The notes below the pieces were generated by a model, which was not told the DNA's origin, searched no databases, and worked only from the letters and a program-made list of their open reading frames with translations. This document shows positions 8,218 through 16,507 of a DNA stretch of 64,000 bases, in pieces (the stretch's first letter is position 1; every line of letters starts with the position of its first letter). The translations under genes were made by a program, and so were the position numbers. Location: positions 23,353 through 87,352 of the forward strand of contig QFZU02000024.1 in assembly GCA_003260025.2 (NCBI GenBank), read 5' to 3'. Source of the stretch: Microbispora triticiradicis. Lineage in GTDB: Bacteria > Actinomycetota > Actinomycetes > Streptosporangiales > Streptosporangiaceae.

Positions 8218-9459
8218 GGGCCCAGCGATGGGCGCGGCGGTGGCCGCGGGGACGACCACGCGGGTGCGGGCTCCGTCGAGGGCGAGCCGGAAGACCGGCG
8301 CGATCGTCCCGCCGAAGGCGGCCCGCGCCTCGGCGGCCCCGGCCCGCAGGGGGTCCGCGCCGCCGCCGACGGACCGGTAGTTGACGAAGCTCACGACGCG
8401 TAGGTCGGGCATCACCAGCCAGGCGTACGCCTGGTCGGGCTCCTCCGGGGGATTGGCGGCCACCAGCCCCGACCCGTTGAGCGGCGCGTACGGCCCGGTC
8501 AGGCGGGGCGCGACGAAGCCGTAGAGCCCGGTGGGCGCGCTTCCCGGCGGGTGGAACGAGTGCCGCTGGGTCGAGAAGAACAGGTAGTACGACGAGTCGC
8601 GGACCACCACGTGCGGCCGCTCGATCTCGTGGTTGACGCCGTCGGCCACGAGAAGGGGAGGCAGCAGCGACCAGCCGCCGTCCCGCGCTTCGGCGAGGGC
8701 CACCGCGCCCATGTAGCCGCCGTCTCCGTCGTCCACAGCCGCTCCGCCCGCGGACGCCGCCACGGATCCCGCCCCGGACGCCGCCACGGAGGCCGCGACG
8801 AGGAGGTACTCACGCCCGTCGGCCGGGTCGCGGAACCAGCCCGGGTCGCGGAAGGCCCTGATCCGTCCGGGTCCGCCGTCGATCTCGTCGGCCGGCAGGT
8901 AGGCCCGGCCGTCCGACCGGAGGACCTCCCGGTGCCCGGCAGCCCGGTCGAGCAGGACGCGGCCGCCTTCGGCGACGACCACGGCGGGCCGGGTCTCGAC
9001 GACGCTCTGGAGGAACGTCGGGCGTGCCTCGCCCCGCCGCCCGGCCGCCGTGTAGAAGACCGAAACGGTGCCGTCGGGGCGGCGGACCGCCGATCCGGAC
9101 CACTCGCGGCTGCCCGGCGAGGCGCCGTCGGCGAACGCGGGCCCGAGGTCGTGCCAGCCGTCGCCGTCCCTGGCGAGCAGCCGGATCCGGGCGTGGTCGT
9201 GACGCTCCTCCGGATGGCCGGCGGCGGGCGCGGAGAGGGCCATCCACAGCTCGCGGCCGAGGACCACGGAGATCGATCCGTCCTCCTCCTGGATCGGCCA
9301 CAGGTCCCAGACGTCGTCGCCGGGCAGCACACGCGGCGGGGCGGGCGTGTGGGCGGGCGGCGCCGTCGTCTCCGGCGCGAGGGTCAGCGGGCCGGTGGTC
9401 AGCAGGTCGAGATGCCGCCGCGTCCAGCGCGCGGGGCCGTCCTCGTTCACGCGGTTCAT
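8164..9459 (-). CDS. GH68-family fructan/sucrose-active enzyme without signal peptide
   Basis: Glycoside hydrolase family 68 contains levansucrases, inulosucrases and beta-fructofuranosidases. The 431 residues show nucleophile Asp52 (VWDLWPIQ), the transition-state stabiliser Asp205 (FRDPGW) and the acid/base Glu280 (NHEIERPH), with SREWSGSA and YYLFFSTQ blocks also typical. Secreted family members have a signal peptide; this one begins MNRVNEDGPARWTRRHLD and has none, suggesting a cytoplasmic enzyme. The ATG at 9459 overlaps the stop of the ABC permease gene (ATGA), so sugar brought in by that importer, perhaps sucrose or a fructo-oligosaccharide, may be its substrate. Its 3' end overlaps larE by 54 bp on the opposite strand. 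Confidence 0.85.
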   Translation of the reverse strand: MNRVNEDGPARWTRRHLDLLTTGPLTLAPETTAPPAHTPAPPRVLPGDDVWDLWPIQEEDGSISVVLGRELWMALSAPAAGHPEERHDHARIRLLARDGDGWHDLGPAFADGASPGSREWSGSAVRRPDGTVSVFYTAAGRRGEARPTFLQSVVETRPAVVVAEGGRVLLDRAAGHREVLRSDGRAYLPADEIDGGPGRIRAFRDPGWFRDPADGREYLLVAASVAASGAGSVAASAGGAAVDDGDGGYMGAVALAEARDGGWSLLPPLLVADGVNHEIERPHVVVRDSSYYLFFSTQRHSFHPPGSAPTGLYGFVAPRLTGPYAPLNGSGLVAANPPEEPDQAYAWLVMPDLRVVSFVNYRSVGGGADPLRAGAAEARAAFGGTIAPVFRLALDGARTRVVVPAATAAPIAGPSGGEQREQGVQPPGRET

Positions 9460-10280
9460 CCCTTCAGCGAACCCTGAAGCAGAGCCGTGACGAAGCGGCG
9501 CTGGAAGATCAGGAAGATGGCGAGTGTGGGGGTCAGGATCAGCAGCGAGCCCGCGCACAGCAGCGGGATGTCGGTCCCCCACTGTCCCTGGAAGGCGCCG
9601 AGCGCCCCGGACATCGTCCGTTTCAGCGGGTCGTCGACGAGGACGATGGCCAGCAGGAACTGGTTCCAGGTCCACAGGAACAGCAGGATGGCGAGGGACG
9701 ACAGCGCCGGCATGGCCAGCGGCACGTGGATGCGCCAGAAGAGCTGCCAGAGGTTCGCCCCGTCCATCCGGGCGCTCTCGGACAGTTCGTCGGGCATGTT
9801 CACGAAGTGCGCCCGCATCCAGAACACCGCGAACGGCATGAACAGCCCGATGAGCGGCAGGATGATGGCCCACCTGGTGTTCAGCAGGCCCATGTCGCGC
9901 ACCTGGTAGTACAGCGGCGTGATGATGCCCTCGAAGGGGAGCGTCAGCCCGAGCACGAACGTCAGGAACACCACGTTGCGTCCCGCGATGCGGAGGTGGC
10001 CGATGGCGAAGCCCGCCAGCGTCGCGAGGAGCAGCGAGACGGGCACCACGCCGAGGACGATGAGCGTGCTCGACTTCACCAGCTCGCCCATCCGCGCGGC
10101 CTGGAAGGCCGCGACGAAGTTGCCCCAGTGCGGGTCGGCAGGCCAGTCGAGACCGGACGGGTAGCTGCCCGGGGGATGCAGGGCCGTGACGAACAGGCTG
10201 GCGAACGGCATGAGCGTGGCCGCCATCAGCAGGACGAGCAGCACCCTCCCGCTCCACGTCTCCCCGCGTCCGACGATCAT
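9456..10280 (-). CDS. Carbohydrate ABC transporter permease (MalG-type, CUT1)
   Basis: Inner-membrane permease of 274 residues with about six hydrophobic segments and the cytoplasmic EAA loop (SARMDGANLWQLFWRIHVPLA), which docks onto the shared sugar ATPase. The ATG at 10280 overlaps the stop of the first permease (ATGA). With the upstream permease and binding protein it forms a CUT1 importer. No ATPase gene is present, as is usual in actinomycetes, where a multitasking MsiK-like ATPase serves many such systems. The operon ends with the GH68 enzyme, which suggests what is imported. Confidence 0.92.
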   Translation of the reverse strand: MIVGRGETWSGRVLLVLLMAATLMPFASLFVTALHPPGSYPSGLDWPADPHWGNFVAAFQAARMGELVKSSTLIVLGVVPVSLLLATLAGFAIGHLRIAGRNVVFLTFVLGLTLPFEGIITPLYYQVRDMGLLNTRWAIILPLIGLFMPFAVFWMRAHFVNMPDELSESARMDGANLWQLFWRIHVPLAMPALSSLAILLFLWTWNQFLLAIVLVDDPLKRTMSGALGAFQGQWGTDIPLLCAGSLLILTPTLAIFLIFQRRFVTALLQGSLKG

Positions 10281-11200
10281 GAGGTTCTGTCCTTCGTGAG
10301 CCACTGGATGGGAATGGCGACGACGATGACGAGCACCATGAGCACGACGGCGAGAGCGGAGGCCGTGCCCACCTGCCGTTCGGAGAAGGCGAGGTAGTAG
10401 ATCTCCAGGCCGGGGACCATCGTCGCGTTCCCCGGGCCTCCCTGGGTCGCGACGTACACGATGTCGAAGCTCGCCAGGGCCGCGATCACGGTCACCGTGA
10501 CGCAGACGCCGATCTCCTGCCGCAGGCTCGGCACCGTGATCGAGACGAACTCGCGGATCGGCCCGGCGCCGTCCATCCGGGCCGCCTCGTACAGCGCCGG
10601 ATCGATCTTGCTCATCCCGGACAGGAGCAGGATCGTGCACAGGCCGAGGAGCACCCACGCGCCGATCACGCCGACCGCCGGCAGGGCGGTGGAGAAGTCG
10701 CCCAGCCAGGCGCGCGTCACGCCGCCGAGACCGATGTGCGACAGCAGCTGGTTGACCAGGCCGGTGGACGACAGCAGCCAGCTCCACGTGATGCCCGCCG
10801 CGACGAGCGGGATGACCTGCGGCAGGAACAGGACCGTCCGGGCGGCCAGCGCGAGCCGGCTCGCGGCGATCCGCCGGATCGTCGAGGCGATCACGAGGCC
10901 GAGCACGACGGGGATCAGGCTGAAGAAGACGATCAGCTTGACCGCGTTGAGGATGGTCGCGAACAGGTCGGGGTCGGTGAACACCTTCCCGTAGTTGCCG
11001 AGCCCGACCCAGGTGGACGAGCCGATGCCGTCCCAGCGGTACACCGAGTACTGGAAGGTGAGGACGATCGGCCGCAGCACGAAGACCGCGTAGACGGCCA
11101 GCGCCGGAGCGACGAACAGCCAGCCGACCCAGCTCGGGGTGCGGAGCCCCGCCGCGCGGGCGGGGACCGTTCCTCTCGTCTTCGGAGTGCGCCGTGCCAT
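10277..11200 (-). CDS. Carbohydrate ABC transporter permease (MalF-type, CUT1)
   Basis: Permease of 307 residues with an N-terminal cytoplasmic stretch, then six or so membrane spans starting WVGWLFVAPALAVYAVFV, and the EAA loop EAARMDGAGPIREFVSITVP. It pairs with the MalG-type permease encoded immediately downstream (4-bp overlap). The start lies 6 bp after the stop of the binding-protein gene. The second gene of a LacI-controlled sugar-uptake operon; the cognate ATPase is not in the window. Confidence 0.92.
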   Translation of the reverse strand: MARRTPKTRGTVPARAAGLRTPSWVGWLFVAPALAVYAVFVLRPIVLTFQYSVYRWDGIGSSTWVGLGNYGKVFTDPDLFATILNAVKLIVFFSLIPVVLGLVIASTIRRIAASRLALAARTVLFLPQVIPLVAAGITWSWLLSSTGLVNQLLSHIGLGGVTRAWLGDFSTALPAVGVIGAWVLLGLCTILLLSGMSKIDPALYEAARMDGAGPIREFVSITVPSLRQEIGVCVTVTVIAALASFDIVYVATQGGPGNATMVPGLEIYYLAFSERQVGTASALAVVLMVLVIVVAIPIQWLTKDRTS

Positions 11201-11206
11201 CGGCGC

Positions 11207-12565
11207 TCAGCTCCCCCCGACCTGGCTCGTGTAGTCGCTCTGCACCGACTTCAGCAGCCCGTCGGGGGTCTGCTGCCCGGCGACCAGCTTCTGCAGCTGC
11301 GGGGTCCAGCTCTTGGCGTAGATCGCGCCCGTGGCGTTGGCGATGAAGTCCATCGCGCCGTTGTCCTTGCCGATCTTCGCGCCCGCCTCCAGGGTGCTCG
11401 CGGTGACCGTGCCCGCTTCGACCTCGGGCATCGCGGCGTCGGCGGGGCCCATCGGGTGGGATCCGCCGACCTTCACGCCGATCTCCCGCGCCTTCGCGTC
11501 CGTCGCCACCCAGTTGAGGAAGAACGCGGCGCAGTCGGCGTTCTTCGCCCGGGAGCTGATCCCGAAGGTGAGCGGCGCGGACATCGCGGCCTGGGCGCCG
11601 CCCTCCTGCTCCGGCGGCATCAGGAAGAAGCCCACGTCGCCCGGCATCTGCTTGTCGAGGTTCCCCGACTCCCAGTCGCCGTTGAACATGAAGAGGCCCT
11701 CGCCCTTGATGAAGCGGCTCATCATCGTCGCGTAGTCGACGGCGTTGACGTCCTTCCAGAAGTACCCGGCCTTGATCCACTTCTCCAGGTGCCGCGTCGC
11801 CTGCAGGTTCGACGGCGTGTCGATGGTGGCTCCCGGCTTCTGGAAGATCCAGTCGTTGATCGGCCCGGGGGGACCGTAGGCGGCCATGAGGTCCTGCAGC
11901 GGGAAGGCGAGCCCGCCGGTGGCTCCGCCGTTGAACTGGGCGATGGGCTGGACGCCCGCGCTCTTGGCCTTCGCGAGGGCGTCGTCCAGCTCCGCCAGGG
12001 TGGCCGGGGGCGCCGACATGCCGATCTTCGCGGCGAGCTTCTTGTTGTAGAAGACGCCGGTCATGCTGAAGTTCAGTCCCATGGCGTACAGGGAGCCCTC
12101 GCCGCGGGTCTTCCCGCCGGGGACCATCCGCATCTGCTGGAGCTGCGACGCCGGCCAGGTGTCCCAGCCGAACGCCTTGGCGTAGCCGTCGAGGTTCTTC
12201 AGCAGGTTGTTCTTGACGAGCTCGGACACCTGGGGAAGCCGCATCAGGTCCGGCGGGTCGTCCGCCAGGACGCGCGGCGCGTTCTGGGTGATGACCGCGA
12301 ACTGGTCCTCACGGATGTTCCACTTGACGTTCGGATGCTGCTTGGTGAACTCGTCGGCGAGATCCTTCGGCAGCGGGAAGCCGGTCTCGAAGTAGCCGTT
12401 GAGCGTGACCGGCGCCGTACCGCAGGTGGGCGCGGACGAGGGGGACGTGCCGGTGGCCTCCGCCTGGGGGGCGTCGCCGCCCGGGGCCCCGCACCCCGCC
12501 GCCAGCGCCCCTCCCAGCGCGACCGTCAGCACCGCTCCGTTCCATCGGCGGATTCGACGCGACAT
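11207..12565 (-). CDS. Extracellular sugar-binding lipoprotein of the CUT1 importer
   Basis: Solute-binding protein of 452 residues. The lipobox ALAAGC places the lipid-anchored Cys at residue 25 after a short basic and hydrophobic leader, so it is held on the outer face of the membrane. The body follows the MalE-like pattern (TLNGYFETGFPLPKDLADEFTK, GLFMFNGDWESG, LTFGISSRAKN). A strong AAGGAG ribosome site precedes the ATG. It is the first gene of the operon with the two permeases and the GH68 enzyme. The likely ligand is sucrose or a fructose-containing oligosaccharide, inferred only from that enzyme. Confidence 0.92.
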   Translation of the reverse strand: MSRRIRRWNGAVLTVALGGALAAGCGAPGGDAPQAEATGTSPSSAPTCGTAPVTLNGYFETGFPLPKDLADEFTKQHPNVKWNIREDQFAVITQNAPRVLADDPPDLMRLPQVSELVKNNLLKNLDGYAKAFGWDTWPASQLQQMRMVPGGKTRGEGSLYAMGLNFSMTGVFYNKKLAAKIGMSAPPATLAELDDALAKAKSAGVQPIAQFNGGATGGLAFPLQDLMAAYGPPGPINDWIFQKPGATIDTPSNLQATRHLEKWIKAGYFWKDVNAVDYATMMSRFIKGEGLFMFNGDWESGNLDKQMPGDVGFFLMPPEQEGGAQAAMSAPLTFGISSRAKNADCAAFFLNWVATDAKAREIGVKVGGSHPMGPADAAMPEVEAGTVTASTLEAGAKIGKDNGAMDFIANATGAIYAKSWTPQLQKLVAGQQTPDGLLKSVQSDYTSQVGGS

Positions 12566-12578
12566 GTGCGTCTCCTTG

Positions 12579-12611
12579 GGTTGCTCGGGTTTGGTTGCTC
12601 GGGTTGGTTGC
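12579..12611. repeat. Short tandem repeat in the leader of the CUT1 operon
   Basis: Two consecutive copies of GGTTGCTCGGGTT (12579-12592 and 12593-12605, the first with one extra T) are followed by a partial third copy GGTTGC (12606-12611). They lie between the ribosome binding site of the binding-protein gene and the LacI-type operator. Function unknown; replication slippage could vary the copy number. Confidence 0.6.
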
Positions 12612-12670
12612 GTGAACGGACCACTCGGGGATCCCCTCGACGGCTGACGCCGGACACCCCGGGGTTCGGT

Positions 12671-12690
12671 TTGCTAAATCGGATTAGCAA
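12671..12690. promoter_or_regulatory. LacI-type operator between the CUT1 operon and its regulator
   Basis: TTGCTAAATCGGATTAGCAA is an inverted repeat with perfect 7-bp arms (TTGCTAA/TTAGCAA) around a central CG, the form typical of LacI-family operators. It lies 63 bp before the regulator GTG and about 105 bp before the transporter start, in the divergent promoter region. It probably serves repression of the importer and autoregulation. Confidence 0.75.
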
Positions 12691-12753
12691 TGCGGTAGTC
12701 TCACCATACGCGTCGCGGGGTGTCAACCCCCTCACAGCTCAGGAGGTCGCTCG

Positions 12754-13830
12754 GTGAGCCCACGACGGGTCACACTGGCGGACGTCGCCAAGATCGCCGG
12801 CGTCTCGCCGACCACCGCGTCGCTCGTGTTGTCCGGACGCGGGCGGGAGCTGCGCATCTCTCAGGATGTCGAGCAGCGCGTGCTCAAGGCCGCGGCCGAG
12901 TTGCAGTATCGGCCGAACATCGTATCCGTAGGCCTACGAACTGGGACAACTCGGACTATCGGCTTCGTTTCGGACACGATCGCCACGTCGCGGCTCGCCG
13001 GCGACATGATCAAGGGGGCGCTGGAGGCCGCGCGGGAGCGCGGCTTCATGCTGTTCATCGGTGAGACGGAGGGAGACCCCGAGCTCGAACGTCTCCTGCT
13101 GCAGGCCATGCACGACCGTCAGGTGGACGGGCTCATCCTGGCCGCGATGTACACGCGGACCATCAGGGTGCCCAAGGGGATGGGGGCCGCCCCCGCCGTG
13201 CTGCTCAACGCGCTGCCCAAGCAGCGGTCTCCGCTGCCCTCGGTGCTCCCCGACGAGGTCGAGGCCGGCCGCCGCGCCGCGCGGGTCCTGCTCGACGCCG
13301 GCCATCGCGAGGGCATCCATCTGATCGGCGCCGGTCCCGGGCGGCGTGACCTTCCCCGGGGAGGCGGCGTCGCGGCCGTCGAGCGGCTCATCGGCATCCG
13401 GGAGGTGTTCGGCGAGGCGGGGGTCAAGGTGGCGGGCGCCCACGTCTGCGCCGACTGGCAGCCCGAGTACGGCCTCGCCGCGACCAGGGCGCTGCTGGAG
13501 GGCGGGCGGCCGCGCGCGTTGATCTGCTTCAACGACCGGGTCGCCCTGGGCGCCTACCAGGCGCTCGACGATTTCGGGCTGAAGGTGCCCGGCGACGTCT
13601 CGGTCGTCTCCTTCGACGACCACCCCATCGCCGCGTGGATGCGTCCCAAGCTCACGACGGTGGCGCTCCCCCACTACGAACTGGGCCGTAAAGCGGTGGA
13701 CGTCCTGTTCGCGGAGATGGGCCGCGACGGCGACGACGCCGTCGGGGAGGGCGCCGCCCGGGAGGGGGAGGTGCACCGGGTGCCGATGCCCGTCCGCCTC
13801 CGGGAGTCGGTCGCCGCGGCGGCGCCGTGA
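12754..13830 (+). CDS. LacI-family transcriptional regulator
   Basis: A 358-residue LacI-type regulator. The N-terminal helix-turn-helix (VTLADVAKIAGVSPTTASLVL, about residues 6-26) is followed by the hinge region and a sugar-binding periplasmic-protein-like domain with ALICFNDRVALGAYQALDDFG and PGDVSVVSFDDHPIA motifs. The GTG start is supported by AGGAGG seven bases upstream. It is transcribed away from the CUT1/GH68 operon, with a perfect operator between them, so it most likely represses that operon until the imported sugar binds. The binding domain is close to full family length with no sign of decay. Confidence 0.93.
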   Translation: MSPRRVTLADVAKIAGVSPTTASLVLSGRGRELRISQDVEQRVLKAAAELQYRPNIVSVGLRTGTTRTIGFVSDTIATSRLAGDMIKGALEAARERGFMLFIGETEGDPELERLLLQAMHDRQVDGLILAAMYTRTIRVPKGMGAAPAVLLNALPKQRSPLPSVLPDEVEAGRRAARVLLDAGHREGIHLIGAGPGRRDLPRGGGVAAVERLIGIREVFGEAGVKVAGAHVCADWQPEYGLAATRALLEGGRPRALICFNDRVALGAYQALDDFGLKVPGDVSVVSFDDHPIAAWMRPKLTTVALPHYELGRKAVDVLFAEMGRDGDDAVGEGAAREGEVHRVPMPVRLRESVAAAAP

Positions 13831-13850
13831 TCCGGCGGCCGCGCGAAGGC

Positions 13851-13881
13851 GTTCCGGCAGCCGTGCCCGGGCTGCCGGAAC
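13851..13881. terminator. Bidirectional hairpin between lacI-type gene and CUT2 permease
   Basis: GTTCCGGCAGCC (13851-13862) and GGCTGCCGGAAC (13870-13881) form a perfect 12-bp stem with a 7-nt loop in the 55-bp gap between two convergent genes. No T-run follows, as is common in high-GC actinomycetes. Confidence 0.8.
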
Positions 13882-13885
13882 CCCC

Positions 13886-14938
13886 TCAGTTCTGTGACTT
13901 GCCCCCGGTCAGCCGGGAGATCGCCAGGGCGGTGAGGATGATCGCCCCGTTGAGCGCGTCGATCCACTGCGCGGGCACGCCCGCGAGCGTCAGGACGTTC
14001 TGGATCATGTAGAGCAGCAGGATGCCGGTGAACGCGCCGAACACCGTTCCCTTGCCGCCGTTGAGGCTGACCCCTCCGATGACGGCGGCCGCGAACACGG
14101 TGAAGATCGCTCCGTTCCCCTGGGAGGCGGCGACGGAGGCGAGCCGGCCCGACAGCATCAGCCCGCCGAGCGCGGCCAGCGCGCCGGCGGAGATCAGCGT
14201 GATCCACAGCACCCGGTCGGTACGGATGCCCGCCGCCTTGGCGGCGTCCACGTTGCCGCCGATGGCGTACAGCGCGCGGCCGAACCGGGTGAACCCCAGC
14301 AGGACGATGCCGGCCGCGAACAGCAGCAGGCAGATCCAGATCGACGCGGGCACGCCGAGCCACATCGTCGAGCCGAGGTAGGTCATGGACTCGGGGAGGT
14401 TGAAGAAGGTCTGCCCGCCGGAGATGCCCGTCAGGAGGCCGCGCAGCACGATGAGCATGCCCAGCGTGACGATGAAGCCGTTGAGCCCGAAGCGGACGAT
14501 GAACAGCGAGTTCACCATTCCGACGAGCACCCCGACCAGGAGGGTGATCGGGATCGCCCACGCCCCGGACAGCAGCCCGAGCCCGTGTCCCGCCCCCGCC
14601 GCGACCGTCAGCCAGGCGGCCACGCCGGGAGCCAGCCCGAAGGTCGACTCCAGCGAGAGGTCCATCCGGCCGGCGACCAGCACGAGCGTCTGTGCCAGGA
14701 CGAGCAGCGAGATCTCCGACATCGTCTGCAGGATGTTGATCAGGTTGTCGGCCTGCAGGAAGATCGGGCTCACGATCTGCCCGACGATCGCGATCACGAT
14801 GATCGCGGGGACCAGGGCGAAGTCCCGGAGCCGCGCCAGCGGAATCGGGGAGCGACGCCCTCCCGTTCCCGCGTTCTCCGGCGGCGCCGAGCCCTGGGGG
14901 TGGCCCGTCCCCGGGTGGGCGGCGGTGGTCTCAGGCAT
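13886..14938 (-). CDS. CUT2 (ribose-type) ABC transporter permease
   Basis: Membrane permease of 350 residues of the RbsC/BPD_transp_2 family, with eight to ten hydrophobic spans after a Pro/Gly-rich N-terminal tail of about 35 residues. Family motifs include LLVLAQTLVLVAGRMDLSLES, FIVTLGMLIVLRG and AVIGGVSLNGGKGTVFGAFTG. The ATG at 14938 overlaps the end of the ATPase gene by 8 bp. It forms an importer for a monosaccharide with the ATPase and binding protein encoded upstream. The shared operator with the alpha-L-fucosidase suggests that L-fucose is the cargo. Confidence 0.92.
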   Translation of the reverse strand: MPETTAAHPGTGHPQGSAPPENAGTGGRRSPIPLARLRDFALVPAIIVIAIVGQIVSPIFLQADNLINILQTMSEISLLVLAQTLVLVAGRMDLSLESTFGLAPGVAAWLTVAAGAGHGLGLLSGAWAIPITLLVGVLVGMVNSLFIVRFGLNGFIVTLGMLIVLRGLLTGISGGQTFFNLPESMTYLGSTMWLGVPASIWICLLLFAAGIVLLGFTRFGRALYAIGGNVDAAKAAGIRTDRVLWITLISAGALAALGGLMLSGRLASVAASQGNGAIFTVFAAAVIGGVSLNGGKGTVFGAFTGILLLYMIQNVLTLAGVPAQWIDALNGAIILTALAISRLTGGKSQN

Positions 14939-16496
14939 CGAGGTCGACTCCTTCCATGGCGGCCACCATCTCGTGGTCGTGCCAGCCGGCGGCCAGGTCC
15001 GCGACGACCCGGCCGTGGAACAGCACGAGCACCCGGTTGCACAGCCGCAGATCGTCAAGTTCATCGGAGGCGATCACGACGCCGGTGCCGTTCCCGGCGA
15101 TCTCCTCGACCTTTTCGAGCAGGAACTCCTTCGACCGGACGTCGACCCCGGCGGTCGGCGTGATCAGCACGAGCAGGCGGGGGTCGTTCGCCAGTGCGCG
15201 GGCCATCACCACCTTCTGCTGGTTGCCGCCGGACAGGCCGGAGACCGGCAGGTCAGGGCCGGGGGTCTTGATCGCCAGATTGGTGATCATCTGGCGGGCC
15301 AGCGCGTCCTTGCGGCGGCCGCTGACGAACCCCGCCGACCCGAGCCGCTCGGGCACGGTCATCGTGGTGTTGTCGGCGATCGACATCAGCGGGACGAGCC
15401 CCTGGTGGTGCCGGTCCCTGGGGACGAATCCCACGCCCGCGGCGAGCGAGTCCGGCACGCTCCCCGGTCGCGGGCGCTCACCGGCCACCTCCATGGTCCC
15501 GGCCTGCGGGGCCCGCAGCCCCACGATGGTCTCGGCGAGCTCGGTCTTCCCGCTGCCGCCCAGACCGGCCAGGCCCACGATCTCCCCCTCGCGGACCCGC
15601 AGGTCGACGTCCTTGTAGACGTCGCCGTCGGTCAGGCTTCGGACGTCGAGAACCACCGGAGCCTCGGCCGCGACCGGCGGGCGCACGGCGTGCTCCCGCA
15701 GGCCGGCCGCCTCACCGGTCATCGCCGCGACCAGCTCTCCCTGCGGCAGGTCCGCCACCGGCGCGGTCAGGATGTGCCGGGCGTCCCGGAACACGGTGAC
15801 CGTGTCGCAGATCTCGTAGATCTCCTGCAGGTGATGGCTGATGAACAGGAAGGTCACTCCCTGGTCCCGCATCGCCCGCATCCGGTCGAAGAGCCGCGAG
15901 ATCGCCGCGCCGTCGAGCTGCGCGGTCGGCTCGTCCAGGATGATGAACCGCGCGCCGAACGACAGCGCCCGGGCGATCTCCACGAACTGCCGCTGCTCCA
16001 CGCCGAGCTCCCCGGCCGGCCGGCGGACGTCGACGTCCACCGACCAGGCCTCCAGGAGCTCGGCGGCCTTCCGCCACACGCCCTTCCAGCCGACCAGCCC
16101 GAACCGGTTGCGATCGTGCCGGTTCAGGTACAGGTTCTCCGCCACGGTCAGCTCAGGGATGATCGTGGACTTCTGGTAGACGCAGGCGACCCGTTCCCGC
16201 CACGCGTCGCGGTCGGACAACCGCGGCGCGGGCGCCCCGGCGAAGCGGACCTCGCCCTCGTCCGGCGCCTGCAGGCCGGTGAGGATGGAGACCAGCGTCG
16301 ACTTGCCCGCACCGTTGCGGCCGACGAGCGCGTGGGTCTCCCCCTGCCTGATCGTGATGTGGGCGCGGTCCAGCGCCGTCGTCTCGCCGTATCTCTTGGT
16401 GATGCGTTCCGCCTCGGCGACGGGCGGGCCGGTGTGGACCGGCTCGCCGTCGCGGGCGGGCGAAGGGCTCGCGGGCCCTGCCGCGAAATCGCCCAT
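14931..16496 (-). CDS. CUT2 sugar ABC transporter ATPase (RbsA-like, degenerate second site)
   Basis: Two fused ATP-binding domains in 521 residues. Domain 1 has Walker A GRNGAGKS (59-66), a signature at 163-170 (ELGVEQRQ) and Walker B FIILDEP (184-190). Domain 2 has GLGGSGKT (311-318) and a clean LSGGNQQK signature (421-428). However, the Walker B is LLVLITPT (441-448), so the usual Asp-Glu is replaced by Ile445-Thr446. Hydrolysis is therefore probably confined to the first site, as is partly known for this class. The ATG at 16496 has GAGAGG seven bases upstream; the ATG at 16502 is possible but too close to that site. It lies between the binding-protein and permease genes. Confidence 0.92.
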   Translation of the reverse strand: MGDFAAGPASPSPARDGEPVHTGPPVAEAERITKRYGETTALDRAHITIRQGETHALVGRNGAGKSTLVSILTGLQAPDEGEVRFAGAPAPRLSDRDAWRERVACVYQKSTIIPELTVAENLYLNRHDRNRFGLVGWKGVWRKAAELLEAWSVDVDVRRPAGELGVEQRQFVEIARALSFGARFIILDEPTAQLDGAAISRLFDRMRAMRDQGVTFLFISHHLQEIYEICDTVTVFRDARHILTAPVADLPQGELVAAMTGEAAGLREHAVRPPVAAEAPVVLDVRSLTDGDVYKDVDLRVREGEIVGLAGLGGSGKTELAETIVGLRAPQAGTMEVAGERPRPGSVPDSLAAGVGFVPRDRHHQGLVPLMSIADNTTMTVPERLGSAGFVSGRRKDALARQMITNLAIKTPGPDLPVSGLSGGNQQKVVMARALANDPRLLVLITPTAGVDVRSKEFLLEKVEEIAGNGTGVVIASDELDDLRLCNRVLVLFHGRVVADLAAGWHDHEMVAAMEGVDLDA

Positions 16497-16507
16497 TGTC
16501 ATGCCTC

